From assembly GCF_001456025.1 (NCBI RefSeq), contig NZ_LMTZ01000162.1, positions 1 through 64,000 on the forward strand: 64,000 nt of DNA, given 5' to 3'. The DNA is from Mastigocoleus testarum BC008 (GTDB taxonomy: Bacteria > Cyanobacteriota > Cyanobacteriia > Cyanobacteriales > Nostocaceae). Below the pieces are notes generated by a model. The model was given only the letters and a program-made list of their open reading frames with translations. It had not been told where the DNA came from and did no database searches. Position 1 is the first letter of the stretch, and each line of letters starts with the position of its first letter. A program made the position numbers and the translations under genes. Below are positions 17,980 through 28,188 of the stretch, piece by piece.

Positions 17980-18783
17980 TGATATACTCCTCACTAAATG
18001 TAATTAAAGTTTGTTGCTTATTTTCGCCTAAATTAAAATTTACTCAATCTAAAATTTGCACAAACTCAGTAATTACATCTTCAAATATGGGGTTTAAATA
18101 ATATAAATATCGACACTTTAATTGCCCGATTCGAAGAAGATAATATTTCCTATAGTTTGTGGTAATTATTTTAGATTTATGCTCAATTTATGAATTGAAC
18201 TTTAATAGTCAGGCAAAACTAATATACTTTTACCTTTTTAAATTGATTTCTATCAAGAAATACAGGTTACATTTAGGATTTATTAATCGTGAAGTTCACA
18301 TATACTAAATATTTTAATATATAAGATAATGAAAAATTTTTGTATTAATTAGTATGCCACTAGTAAGCATCATAATTGGGGAATAAACTACTTAACCGTT
18401 AAATGATCACCATTCATTGTTAGAAAAATAAAACTTGTATAGATACTTAGGTATTATTCATAAATATATGTAGTTTACTTTTACTTATAGGAAATATTTG
18501 CAGATTTCTCAATATGTAGATCCTGTAAATATGCGAAATATCACGTATCAATAATATTGATTTTTACAAATGATTTAAGATGACTCAATATAGTACTAAG
18601 TAATAAGGTTAAGACATTGGTAAATAGTGAAAGCAATGTTGTGTAAGTTTTTTACTTTTTATTTTTTCCTTTTACTTGTACCTAGTGTTATATGCTATGC
18701 CATCACTGAAATGGGTTTATAATAACTTCAAAGAGAATTAAATAAAAACTAATTCTCGTTAAATATCTAGTTGTCGCTGCAAA
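17980..18783. other. Long AT-rich divergent spacer
   Basis: An 800-base spacer between the lipoprotein gene (minus) and the UPF0182 gene (plus). I find no gene or structured RNA. Confidence 0.4.
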
Positions 18784-21700
18784 ATGTCAATGCCTCGTGC
18801 GTTAAGTAGAAAACTGTATCGTGTAGTTTTACAGTTATTGGGATTGTGGCTGGCTTTTGATGTAATTTCCCGCCTAGCTGCAGAATTTTTTTGGTTTGGT
18901 GAAATAGGATATTTATCAACATGGGGAACGCGCTTAGCAACTCAAATCGGATTATGGATATTTAGCTTTCTTATCACACTAATTTTTCTACTCTTTAACT
19001 TGAGAGTAGCTAAAAATGCTAAAAGTTTATCCCGTAATCCTTCTTTTGTCTCTAAACGTTTTCTCCCTCGGCGCTGGAAAAAAGCGAAACCAGAAATTTT
19101 CACGACGTCAAAGTATGGCTTTACTTTACGCTTATTGTTACCTGTTGTAATTGTATTAAGTTTATTAGCAGGAATAATAGTAGTTTATTATGGTCAGGAA
19201 GCTCTAAGAGTTTGGTATCCTCAAATCCAATTACCTTCCTTCACACTACAATTAACTACAACCTGGAAATTAGTTTTACAGCTATTTGATTTGCAGGATA
19301 TTTTTGTCCCAATTTTACAACTTATTTTACTTTTGGGACTAACAATTGCAATATTGATTTATCCACACTATTACTTAAAAATTACATCTTTTCTCATCAG
19401 TTCATTCATCGGTTTTATAGTCTCAGCAAACTGGAACAAGATTTTAGAGTACTTTAATGCTACTAATTTTGGTCGTACAGATAATTTATTTAGTAGAGAT
19501 ATTAGCTTTTATGTTTTCTCACTACCAATTTGGGAGTTATTAGATTTTTGTTTTATCGGAGCATTAAGTTATAGTCTAGTCGCCGTAACTTTAACATATC
19601 TGCGGTCAGCAGATGCCATATCAGAAGGAAGATTTGCAGGCTTTTCCTTATTGCAGCGCCTCCACATTAACGCTTTAGTTAGTCTATTTATGTTAGGAAT
19701 TGCTCTGCGCTACTGGCTTTTGCGTTATAAGTTACTTTATTCAAACCGTGGAATTAACTATGGTGCTAGCTACACTGATATTACAGTTGAGTTACCTATA
19801 TACACTGGTTTAAGTATCTTTGCTATAGTCATGTCAATTTATTTGGTATGGCGAATTATCTTATTGTTTCGAGTATCACAAATTAACCCTGAGTCAGTAC
19901 CCCATGCTCGCCAGTTGGTATACGCAATCGGATTATTTCTCATAGTAGCGACTATCTCAAGCAAAGTATTACCGGCTGTTGTGCAACAGTTTATTGTCAA
20001 ACCAAATGAATTGGTACGAGAACGTCCTTTTATTAGACGTACTATTGAACTGACCCGTAAAGCATTTAATTTGGATTCCATAGAAGTCAAAACTTTCGAT
20101 CCTCAAGGAAAGTTGACCTTGAAAGACTTACAAGAGAATGATTTAACGATTAGTAATATTAGATTGTGGGACACCCGTCCACTACTACAAACTAACCGTC
20201 AACTACAACAAATACGACCTTACTATAAGTTCCCCGACGCTGATATAGATCGTTATACCTTAACAAAAGAGAAAGGAACAGGTAGCGAGAAACAACAGAC
20301 TATCATTGCAGCACGGGAAATGGATTATTCTGGAGTTCCACAGCAGGCGAAAACTTGGGTTAACGAACATTTATTTTATACCCATGGTTATGGATTTACC
20401 CTTTCCCCTGTAAATGAAGTCATTCCTGGAGGCTTACCAAAATATTACGTTAAAGATATTGGCGTTGAGAATAAGGGTAAGGGTACTCCAAGTTCTTTAC
20501 AGATTGCCAAGAGAATTCGTGCCAGCATTCCCATCGGTCAACCACGAATTTATTATGGTGAAATTGCTGATACTTATGTGATGACTGGTACAAAGACTCA
20601 AGAGTTTGACTACCCGAAAGGAAATGAAAATGCCTATAACGTTTACGATGGGCGCGGTGGAATTCCCATTGGTTCGATGTGGCGGCGTTTGTTATTTGCC
20701 CAATATCTCAAAGATTGGCAAATGTTGTTCACACGTAGCTTTAAACCGGAAACAAAACTCTTATTTCGTCGCAATATCAAAGAGCGGGTCAAAGCAATTG
20801 CACCTTTTCTACATTATGACAAGAATCCGTACTTAGTTGTTGCTGATGGGAATGCAACTAATAAGAAAGGAGAAGGAACTTATCTCTACTGGGTGCTTGA
20901 CGCTTATACAGTTAGCGATCGCTACCCCTATTCTGACCCAGGTCAAAATGATTTCAATTACATTCGCAATTCAGTCAAGGTAATTATTGATGCCTATAAC
21001 GGTACCGTAGATTTCTACATAGCAGACGATACAGATCCAATTATTAATACATTCAAAGCTATTTTCCCCAATCTTTTAAAACCTTTGAGTAGTATGCCTG
21101 TTCCTCTGAAAGCTCACCTACGCTATCCAGTAGACTTGTTTTCTATTCAGTCGGAACGCTTGCTTGAATATCATATGACACAGGAGCAAGTTTTTTATAA
21201 TCGTGAAGACCTGTGGAAAATACCTAAAGAAGTATATGGCACAGAGGCACGTCCAGTAAAACCATATTACCTAATCATGAAATTGCCCACTGCCAAGAAT
21301 GAAGAATTTATTTTGATGCAACCTTTCACCCCCACCCAACGGGAAAATTTAATTGCTTGGCTAGCAGCCCGTTCTGATGGTCGACAATACGGTAAATTGT
21401 TGCTGTACGAGTTTCCCAAACAGAAGCTTGTTTATGGACAAAAGCAAATTGAAGCTTTAATTAATCAAAATCCAGAAATATCCCGACAAATTACTCTTTG
21501 GAATCGCGAAGGTTCCCGAGCAATTCAAGGAAATCTACTAGTTATCCCTATTGAGGAGTCATTACTGTACGTTGAACCGCTTTATTTGGAAGCAGAAAAA
21601 AATAGTTTGCCAACATTAATACGAGTAATTATTTTTTATCAAAATAAGATTGTCATGGAAGAAAGTTTAGAAAAGGCAATTGAGAAAATCTTTGACCCAG

Positions 21701-21786
21701 AATCCAATACAACAGATCTAAAAGAAAACATTATTCCTCCGATAAATATTGCAATACCGACAATTGATGGTGCTGGTCCCGAATAG
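18784..21786 (+). CDS. UPF0182 family large membrane protein
   Basis: A 1000-residue protein of the UPF0182 (COG1615) family. About the first 400 residues hold seven or more transmembrane helices (for example around 15-35, 55-75, 112-135, 165-190, 245-270, 295-315, 340-360 and 375-395). The remaining 600 residues form a large soluble part with the conserved text IRLWDTRPLLQTNRQLQQIRPYYKFPDADIDRY and ANWYVNEHLFYTHGYG-like NEHLFYTHGYGFTLSPVN. The function of the family is not established. The length is near the family's usual 900-1000. It starts with ATG and is monocistronic. Confidence 0.9.
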   Translation: MSMPRALSRKLYRVVLQLLGLWLAFDVISRLAAEFFWFGEIGYLSTWGTRLATQIGLWIFSFLITLIFLLFNLRVAKNAKSLSRNPSFVSKRFLPRRWKKAKPEIFTTSKYGFTLRLLLPVVIVLSLLAGIIVVYYGQEALRVWYPQIQLPSFTLQLTTTWKLVLQLFDLQDIFVPILQLILLLGLTIAILIYPHYYLKITSFLISSFIGFIVSANWNKILEYFNATNFGRTDNLFSRDISFYVFSLPIWELLDFCFIGALSYSLVAVTLTYLRSADAISEGRFAGFSLLQRLHINALVSLFMLGIALRYWLLRYKLLYSNRGINYGASYTDITVELPIYTGLSIFAIVMSIYLVWRIILLFRVSQINPESVPHARQLVYAIGLFLIVATISSKVLPAVVQQFIVKPNELVRERPFIRRTIELTRKAFNLDSIEVKTFDPQGKLTLKDLQENDLTISNIRLWDTRPLLQTNRQLQQIRPYYKFPDADIDRYTLTKEKGTGSEKQQTIIAAREMDYSGVPQQAKTWVNEHLFYTHGYGFTLSPVNEVIPGGLPKYYVKDIGVENKGKGTPSSLQIAKRIRASIPIGQPRIYYGEIADTYVMTGTKTQEFDYPKGNENAYNVYDGRGGIPIGSMWRRLLFAQYLKDWQMLFTRSFKPETKLLFRRNIKERVKAIAPFLHYDKNPYLVVADGNATNKKGEGTYLYWVLDAYTVSDRYPYSDPGQNDFNYIRNSVKVIIDAYNGTVDFYIADDTDPIINTFKAIFPNLLKPLSSMPVPLKAHLRYPVDLFSIQSERLLEYHMTQEQVFYNREDLWKIPKEVYGTEARPVKPYYLIMKLPTAKNEEFILMQPFTPTQRENLIAWLAARSDGRQYGKLLLYEFPKQKLVYGQKQIEALINQNPEISRQITLWNREGSRAIQGNLLVIPIEESLLYVEPLYLEAEKNSLPTLIRVIIFYQNKIVMEESLEKAIEKIFDPESNTTDLKENIIPPINIAIPTIDGAGPE

Positions 21787-22594
21787 CAAATTCCTAATTA
21801 AAAATAAAGAATACAATTATTACTGTTATCTGGATTTAAATTACAATCTTAGGTCCAGACGTAATGTGTTGGCTTAAAATCAGAGTCTTAGGATTTCTAA
21901 TAATGTGATTAAGTAGAACTTATCAGTTCAAATTAAATTGATTTTTCATCATTTTTGATATTTGATGAATCACTCTATGTTAGTGTGAGATACTATCTAT
22001 ATCTGCCACTCGGGATATTCGTACAGTATAAGTCGTGAAATTTCCACGTACAACGACGGCTACATAATTAATATTTCTATTGCTAATCAATTCATTCACA
22101 ACAAATCTCCATAGCCGTTAACTATAGTTTTGATTCAATTCTCGATTCATCTTTCAAATAATTAGAGGTTTTCCGTCCCACGAGAGGAGCGAAATATGAA
22201 AAATAACTTAAGAAAAAGTAGTTTTGTTAGCTAAACCTTACAAAATTAATATAAATTAATAATTTGTAATTTGTAATAATTTGTAACTTGAACTCCGATT
22301 TGATTAGTTCCCGAAAACTAACTGCAAACACAACACACAATGCTATCGCAGAATTATGCCCTAGGTATACTTCATTTACTCTTACACAAATTTACTCCGC
22401 TCAAACCACAAGGGAAAAACTCGTAAAAGCTCGTGCGGGAGTAATCTCTTCTGTTTTCCCAAGAGTCAAGAAGGAAGTCCGTGCCTGAGTTATTAGGCCG
22501 TTAAACCGTACATTGTTAACTTACATTTGCTGTACCAATTAAGAAGGGTATGCTGCGCCAAAAACGAGCAGCACACCTATTTGATTCAGCTCTA
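21787..22594. other. Spacer between UPF0182 and ArsR genes
   Basis: About 800 bases. AATTTGTAAT-like direct repeats lie at 22259-22287. A 66-codon frame at 22288-22488 starts with TTG, lacks a ribosome-binding site and resembles nothing I know. No RNA gene is seen. Confidence 0.4.
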
Positions 22595-22612
22595 ATTAGA
22601 TTCAAATCTAAT
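22595..22612. promoter_or_regulatory. Palindromic operator of the ArsR-type regulator
   Basis: ATTAGATT-CA-AATCTAAT is an 8-2-8 perfect palindrome centred 25 bases before the ATG of the ArsR-DUF2087 gene. ArsR/SmtB regulators bind such AT-rich palindromes near their own start, so autoregulation is the natural reading (inference). Confidence 0.6.
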
Positions 22613-22628
22613 CCGATTATAACAAGTT

Positions 22629-23225
22629 ATGACGAAAGAGCAATTTCAAACCTTGTTACGTTTTTTCAAAGTTATGGGGGACGAAAGTCGATTAAAAATT
22701 GTGGGGATTTTGGCAAATCAGGAGTGCAGTGTTGAAGAACTTGCAGCATTATTGCAACTCAAAGAGCCAACAGTGTCTCATCACCTATCAAAACTCAAAC
22801 AACTCAATTTAGTGACTATGCGTCCAGAGGGAAACACTCATTTGTATCAGCTAGATAATCAAGCTTTGTCAACTATCAGTAGAGATGTTTTTGTTCCAGA
22901 AAAAATAGCATCTTTAGTAGTGGATATAGATAAAAAAGCTTGGGAAAGTAAAGTACTCAGAACTTATTTAGTGGAAGAAGAAAAAACTGTAACCAATCAC
23001 AATCATAAACAACACCTAAAAGATATTCCCGCTAGTCGCAAGAAACGTCTAGTGATTCTCAAGTGGCTGGTAAATAAATTTGAAGTAGGTGTCAAATATC
23101 CAGAAAGTACAGTTGATGAGATTCTTAAACATTATTATCCTGACAGCACAATTATTAAGGAAGAGTTAATCGCTAACAATCTAATGCAAAGAGAAAGAGA
23201 AAGTATGATTTATTGGCGTACTTGA
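22629..23225 (+). CDS. ArsR-type winged-helix regulator fused to DUF2087
   Basis: A 198-residue protein. Residues 5-95 are an ArsR winged helix (LLRFFKVMGDESRLKIVGILAN, recognition helix around LKEPTVSHHLSKLKQLNLV). Residues 125-195 are a DUF2087 domain (KKRLVILKWLVNKFEVGVKYPESTVDEIL ... EELIANNLMQRERESMIYWR). The ELCVCD metal-binding motif of arsenic/zinc sensors is absent; only one cysteine (C33) sits in that area, so it may not sense metal. A palindrome directly upstream suggests autoregulation. It starts with ATG and no co-directional partner is close. Confidence 0.88.
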   Translation: MTKEQFQTLLRFFKVMGDESRLKIVGILANQECSVEELAALLQLKEPTVSHHLSKLKQLNLVTMRPEGNTHLYQLDNQALSTISRDVFVPEKIASLVVDIDKKAWESKVLRTYLVEEEKTVTNHNHKQHLKDIPASRKKRLVILKWLVNKFEVGVKYPESTVDEILKHYYPDSTIIKEELIANNLMQRERESMIYWRT

Positions 23226-23512
23226 TTAATTGGCGAAACTAATAAATTAAATGAATTGCTAAAATAAATTTTAAAATTTATTTATACTGAATTATTAGTG
23301 AGTTTCCTATAGTAGCTTTCTCTGTAATTCGAGATTGGATATTACCAATTTTAATTATTCGAAAGATAACACTTCTAGTTTTGCAGTTGCAAACTACACA
23401 GCAAAATTTCAAGTTTACATTGCTAGAGTCATATGGTAATGAAATATTCTTATTAATTACGCCTGATCAAACATTACGATCAATTAGTAATAAAACAAAC
23501 TGAAAATATTTA
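23226..23512. other. Spacer after the ArsR gene
   Basis: An AT-rich convergent spacer. No gene is seen before the terminator hairpin at 23513. Confidence 0.3.
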
Positions 23513-23560
23513 GGGATTGGTCGGATACTGGTATCTTTTGTAGATGTACCTACCAATCCC
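23513..23560. terminator. Terminator-like hairpin between convergent genes
   Basis: GGGATTGGT (23513-23521) pairs with ACCAATCCC (23552-23560). The loop holds a second short hairpin (GATACTGGTATC). It lies between the convergent ArsR and symporter genes. Confidence 0.5.
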
Positions 23561-23658
23561 CTGTCTTATACCGACTAAGCTGCGCTATAGTTGAGTAATC
23601 AAGGTAACGATGTATATTAAAACTCTAAACCCAGGTGTTTTGCACTTTCATAGTGATG

Positions 23659-25173
23659 TCAAGCCCTAGCTTCATTTAAACGAGTTGTATATATTGCCAG
23701 ATCTGTTGCCACTTTATTCGACAGGAAATACCCTCCTAATAAATTAGGAAACGCCATAGCTAGAAAAGTAACATCGCTGAAATCAAGGACTGACTGAGGC
23801 TTTGTGACTGAGCCAATGAACACAGCGGCTAAAAATAATATTTTATAAACAATCAAACTACGTTCGCCGAACAGATATTCCCAAGCTCTCTCTCCGTAAT
23901 AACTCCAAGAAATCATTGTTGAAAAAGCGAATAAAAATACTGACAAAGAAAGTATAACTGGGAACCAACTAATTACTGACCCAAAAGCTACAGATGTAAG
24001 GGCTGCTCCTTCAGAACCTTTTACAAGTTCTGCATATTGGGGATTATTATAAACACCAGTGATTATAATGACCAAAGCCGTCATATTACATATTACTACT
24101 GTATCGATAAATGGTTCTAATAATGCGACCAAACCTTCTTTAATTGGTTTGTCTGTTTTTGCTGCTGAATGAGCGATCGCGGCGGAACCAATTCCTGCTT
24201 CGTTAGAAAATGCTGAACGTCTTAAGCCCTGTACAATTACACCAATAATTCCTCCTTCCACTGCAGTTGGAGTAAAAGCTTCTCGAAAAATTGTTCCAAC
24301 AGCTGTGGGAACTTGAGCAAAGTTAGTTATAAGGATCCACAGAGCAGCAACCACATAAATAATGGACATTACTGGTACTACCGTACCTGCAACCTGACCA
24401 ATACGACGGATACCGCCGATAATTACTAAAGCAACTAAAAAAGCCAGAACTAAGCCATAAATCCAAGCATAATTGGCAAATAAAGGAAATACTTCTTTGA
24501 CAGCACCATAGGACTGATTGGCTTGAAACATGTTTGCACCACCGAAGGCACCAAGTATACAAAATACAGCAAAAAAGATTGCTAATACTCTGCCCAGTGG
24601 TCTAAACCCTATTTCAGCAAGTCCCTTGGACAGATAGTACATCGGTCCACCAGCAACTCTGCCATCAGGTTTGATAATACGATACTTTTGACCGAGTGTT
24701 GCTTCAACAAATTTACTTGTCATTCCCAGTAAACCAGCAATAGTCATCCATAAAGAAGCACCAGGTCCACCCACACTAACAGCAATTGCAACGCCAGCAA
24801 TATTTCCCAGACCGATGGTTGCACTTAAAGCTGCTGCCAGAGCCTGAAAATGGGAGACTTCTCCTGGAGCATTGGGGTCATCGTATTTTCCTCGAACAAT
24901 ATCAATTGCGTGTCCGAACATGCGAACATTGACAAACCCCATGCGGATAGTAAAAAATATCGCCCCACAAATTAGCCATAAAACAATTAAAGGGAAGCCA
25001 TAAACACTGAAGAAGAGAAAACCAGCTATTATTTTCGTTATTTGAGTAAAACTATCATCAATACCTTTTAGTAATGGATGACCCACTACCTCATCAGCAG
25101 CAAGTACTGCAGTAGGAATAAAGCATAAAAATATACTTAAAAACCAAATACGTTGAATTGCAGATTTTGACAT
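23659..25173 (-). CDS. Alanine/glycine:cation (Na+) symporter, AGCS family
   Basis: A 504-residue integral membrane transporter with about 11 hydrophobic segments. The first (residues 8-26) ends AVLAADEV and may be a cleaved signal. The family signature is the FSNEAGIGSAAIAHSAAKTD stretch, and other marks are ATIGLGNIAGVAIAVSVGGPGA and GGPMYYLSKGL. It imports alanine or glycine with sodium. The start is the ATG at 25173. There are no co-transcribed genes. Confidence 0.93.
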   Translation of the reverse strand: MSKSAIQRIWFLSIFLCFIPTAVLAADEVVGHPLLKGIDDSFTQITKIIAGFLFFSVYGFPLIVLWLICGAIFFTIRMGFVNVRMFGHAIDIVRGKYDDPNAPGEVSHFQALAAALSATIGLGNIAGVAIAVSVGGPGASLWMTIAGLLGMTSKFVEATLGQKYRIIKPDGRVAGGPMYYLSKGLAEIGFRPLGRVLAIFFAVFCILGAFGGANMFQANQSYGAVKEVFPLFANYAWIYGLVLAFLVALVIIGGIRRIGQVAGTVVPVMSIIYVVAALWILITNFAQVPTAVGTIFREAFTPTAVEGGIIGVIVQGLRRSAFSNEAGIGSAAIAHSAAKTDKPIKEGLVALLEPFIDTVVICNMTALVIIITGVYNNPQYAELVKGSEGAALTSVAFGSVISWFPVILSLSVFLFAFSTMISWSYYGERAWEYLFGERSLIVYKILFLAAVFIGSVTKPQSVLDFSDVTFLAMAFPNLLGGYFLSNKVATDLAIYTTRLNEARA

Positions 25174-25626
25174 TTATTAAATTTCTCCGAGAATGAAGCA
25201 GATAAATGGCATTTCGTTTATGCACACTACCTTAAGGTGTAGGTCATAAACAAGTTCCTTTATACACAAGGTGAATACAAGGACTTACAGTCATGTGATT
25301 TTTTCTGTGGAAAAGTTTGCTTTAAAACCTTCTAAGTACTTTGATGTGATAATTACCTATGACATACAAAATTTATGTAATTGTTTAAAAAATTTAAAGG
25401 TTGCTCGGGAGTAGAGATTGGGAATAGGGAGGAATCCGTTACTCCTGTCCTAGTAGGAGGTTATCTAATTGAGCGAGAGAAGGAAGTGTGGGAGGTGTGG
25501 GAGGTGTGGGAAGAAGAAGAGATATTTTTTACATTTAACTTTACGGCGAGAAGAGAGTAATAGATTTTCCTACCCTTAGTCTTTATTCCCAATCCCTTAA
25601 ATTTATTTGGGAACACTAGATAGAGA
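25174..25626. other. Divergent spacer with short G-rich repeats
   Basis: The spacer contains GGGAGGTGT in three tandem 9-base copies (about 25490-25512) and STRR-like GATTGGGAATAGGGA text. The promoter of the symporter is presumably here. There is no gene. Confidence 0.4.
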
Positions 25627-25839
25627 ATGGTTCCCATAAGAGGTAGTAAATTGCTACGACAGAAAATCCATAAACTAATCGATAGCTTAAATGAAGAAGA
25701 GCTTGAAGAAGTTTGGCATTTTGTCTATGCCTTATATTGTGACCTGTACATGATCGAGGCAATAGAAGAAGTAAAGAATTTACAACAGCCTTGGAATATT
25801 TTAAGCCACGAAGAAGCGGTACGAAGGTTATTGTTTTAA
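25627..25839 (+). CDS. Small protein, probable antitoxin-like
   Basis: A 70-residue acidic, helical protein (RQKIHKLIDSLNEEELEEVWHFVYALYCD ... PWNILSHEEAVRRLLF). The C-terminal pattern W-[ND]-x-L-[ST]-x-EEA resembles small cyanobacterial proteins annotated as antitoxins next to RelE-type toxins. A RelE-type toxin gene follows on the same strand, but 272 bases away rather than overlapping. The assignment is inference from the context and C-terminal motif. Confidence 0.5.
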   Translation: MVPIRGSKLLRQKIHKLIDSLNEEELEEVWHFVYALYCDLYMIEAIEEVKNLQQPWNILSHEEAVRRLLF

Positions 25840-26111
25840 CAGTTAAATACTATTTGGTACCTTCTCATACCCAGATCGTTTTTCTAAACAGACCTGTCTT
25901 TTATGAGTAATTCTTACTGTTAGTGTTAGGATTTTGCTAAAAGCTATCCTAAATCTGTCAAGCTTAGGAATATAAATACTGCCACCGAAAAGTACCTATC
26001 TATACTTTGTGTTTATCCCTCAGTTGGCGTATTGATGGAACTCACTCAATTGAGCGTAGAGAAAGATAAATTTGATGAGGCAATACCTAGTTCATATTAA
26101 GTATTGTGATT
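25840..26111. other. Gap inside the putative toxin-antitoxin pair
   Basis: One frame is open from 25930 to a stop at 26098-26100. Its only ATG is at 26035 and would give 21 residues (MELTQLSVEKDKFDEAIPSSY). It may be the worn-down end of an antitoxin gene directly before the toxin; the evidence is weak. Confidence 0.3.
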
Positions 26112-26363
26112 ATGGAAATGCGCTATACCCAGTCTTTTTTAAAAGACCTGCGAAAATTACAACCAGATAATTACCAAAAGATATATGATTTTGTATTTGT
26201 AGATTTTACTAAACATTTGCCGTTACACTCCTTACCAGAATTTAGACAGCTAGACTCTGAGGGGATTTTTTATCGCTTTACCTTTGAAGGATATTTAATA
26301 GGTATTGAAGTGAAAGGTGAAATTATTAAGTTTTTGCGAGCGATTGCGATGCCAGATATTTAA
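26112..26363 (+). CDS. RelE/ParE-type toxin-like protein
   Basis: An 83-residue protein. MRYTQSFLKDLRKLQ, the central YRFTFEGYLIGIEVKGEIIKFLRAI and the overall size fit the RelE/ParE toxin fold (mRNA interferase or gyrase inhibitor). Starts possible are GTG at 26106 or ATG at 26112 or 26118. Whether it is active cannot be told: the basic catalytic residues in this family vary. It stands close to pgi (gap 104 bases). Confidence 0.65.
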   Translation: MEMRYTQSFLKDLRKLQPDNYQKIYDFVFVDFTKHLPLHSLPEFRQLDSEGIFYRFTFEGYLIGIEVKGEIIKFLRAIAMPDI

Positions 26364-26467
26364 AAAGAGCAACGTAAGCAAGACTTAAAACTGTATAAGA
26401 TGACAAAGAATTCCTTGGGCCTTACCTTAGACTTGTTTGTGAAAACTGTTTTATTTGAGATTTCCCT

Positions 26468-28054
26468 ATGGATGCTACCGCACTTTGGCAGCGCTACCAG
26501 GAATGGTTGTATTTCCACGAAGAATTGGGATTTTATCTAGATGTCAGCCGAATGCGGTTTGATAATGCTTTTGTGGAGGCGCTGCAACCTAAATTTGATA
26601 AAGCTTTTAAGGATATGGCGGAACTTGAAAAAGGAGCTATCGCCAATCCAGATGAAAATCGTATGGTTGGTCACTACTGGTTGCGAAATCCAGATCTTGC
26701 TCCTTCTCCAGAAGTGACTCAAGAAATTGTTAGTGTTGTTGAACAAATCGAAGTATTTGCGGAGAAAGTTCATACAGGAGGTATTCATCCCCCCAAAGCT
26801 CCACGCTTCACTGACGTTATTTCTATTGGTATTGGTGGTTCTGCTCTTGGACCTCAATTTGTCGCCCAAGCTTTAGCTCCAGATTTTCCTCCTTTAGCGA
26901 TTCACTTTATCGATAATTCCGACCCAGCAGGAATAGATCGTGTTTTAACTCAACTGCGAAATCGCTTATCAAGTACTTTGGTCCTGGTTATATCCAAGTC
27001 TGGTGGTACTCCAGAACCACGTAACGGAATGAAGGAAGTTAAAACAGCTTACTCCGGACAAAATTTGGATTTTGCCAAATATGCTGTTGCAATTACTATG
27101 CCCGGTAGTAAGTTAGATAAACTTGCTGAGTCAGAAGAGTGGTTGGCACGTTTTTCCATGTATGACTGGGTTGGTGGGCGTACCTCGGAAATGTCTACTG
27201 TTGGTTTAGTACCCGCAGCACTCCAAGGGATTGACATTCGCGCAATGTTAGAAGGCGCAAAAATCATGGATGATGCTACCCGTATCCCAAGCATTAAAAG
27301 TAACCCAGCTGCACTGTTAGCCCTATCTTGGTACTTTTCTGGGAATGGAAAGGGTGAAAAAGATATGGTTGTTTTACCTTACAAGGACAGCTTGCTTCTT
27401 TTCAGCCGTTACTTACAGCAATTGGTAATGGAATCCTTGGGCAAAGAAAAAGATTTGGATGGTAACATTGCCCATCAAGGTATTGCTGTTTACGGAAACA
27501 AAGGTTCTACCGACCAACATGCTTACGTCCAACAATTACGGGAAGGCGTACCAAATTTCTTTGCTACATTTATTGAAGTTTTAGAAGACCGCAAAGGAAC
27601 ATCTGTGGAAGTTGAAGCAGGAATAACCTCAGGAGATTACCTGTCTGGCTTCCTTCAAGGTACTCGACAAGCACTTTATGAAAATCAACGCGACTCGATT
27701 GTAGTAACTATTCCCCAAGTGAATCCTCTCACTGTAGGGGCATTAATTGCTTTATACGAACGTGCTGTTGGTTTCTATGCCAGCCTGGTTAATATTAATG
27801 CCTATCATCAACCAGGAGTAGAAGCAGGGAAAAAAGCTGCTGCTGCTGTTTTAGAATTACAGAAAAAGGTTGTGGAAATATTACAAGCACAATCTAATCC
27901 TTTATCTTTAGAAGAATTAGCCCAAAAGGCCAATGAATCAGATAAAGTCGAATCAATATATGCGATATTACGTCACCTTCATGCAAATGGGCGCGGTGTA
28001 GTTTTGGAAGGTAATTTTGCCCAGCCCAACAGTTTAAAAGTTTCTTTGAACTGA
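26468..28054 (+). CDS. pgi: Glucose-6-phosphate isomerase
   Basis: A 528-residue PGI that interconverts glucose-6-phosphate and fructose-6-phosphate. Motifs are GIGGSALGPQFVAQAL, the phosphate loop SKSGGTPEPRN, GGRTSEMSTVGL and the EAGKKAAAAVL helix near the end. The length is typical for the cyanobacterial form. It starts with ATG and is followed by two hairpins, the first a good terminator. Confidence 0.95.
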   Translation: MDATALWQRYQEWLYFHEELGFYLDVSRMRFDNAFVEALQPKFDKAFKDMAELEKGAIANPDENRMVGHYWLRNPDLAPSPEVTQEIVSVVEQIEVFAEKVHTGGIHPPKAPRFTDVISIGIGGSALGPQFVAQALAPDFPPLAIHFIDNSDPAGIDRVLTQLRNRLSSTLVLVISKSGGTPEPRNGMKEVKTAYSGQNLDFAKYAVAITMPGSKLDKLAESEEWLARFSMYDWVGGRTSEMSTVGLVPAALQGIDIRAMLEGAKIMDDATRIPSIKSNPAALLALSWYFSGNGKGEKDMVVLPYKDSLLLFSRYLQQLVMESLGKEKDLDGNIAHQGIAVYGNKGSTDQHAYVQQLREGVPNFFATFIEVLEDRKGTSVEVEAGITSGDYLSGFLQGTRQALYENQRDSIVVTIPQVNPLTVGALIALYERAVGFYASLVNINAYHQPGVEAGKKAAAAVLELQKKVVEILQAQSNPLSLEELAQKANESDKVESIYAILRHLHANGRGVVLEGNFAQPNSLKVSLN

Positions 28055-28091
28055 TAGATGGAGTGAATACATACCATTAATTGGTATCTTT

Positions 28092-28120
28092 TGTTGCAAA
28101 TGCAACATTTTTTTATTTTT
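28092..28120 (+). terminator. Intrinsic terminator after pgi
   Basis: A TGTTGCA/TGCAACA stem directly followed by an ATTTTTTTATTTTTT tract, 38 bases after the pgi stop. Confidence 0.8.
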
Positions 28121-28129
28121 TCGCAGCTT

Positions 28130-28175
28130 AGATTGGAGTAATACTGCGGTTGTAGTAAAACTCCAATCTTTATTT
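28130..28175 (+). terminator. Second hairpin before the cupin gene
   Basis: A perfect 10-bp stem AGATTGGAGT/ACTCCAATCT with a 20-base loop, followed by TTATTTTT. It ends only about 14 bases before the cupin start codon, so it could be a second terminator or an attenuator/leader structure of the cupin mRNA. Confidence 0.55.
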
Positions 28176-28188
28176 TTGGGATATTGTG

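Noticed and set aside
22288..22488. 66-codon frame with TTG start
   Set aside because: No ribosome-binding site and no recognisable sequence; the start lies within AATTTGTAAT repeats.
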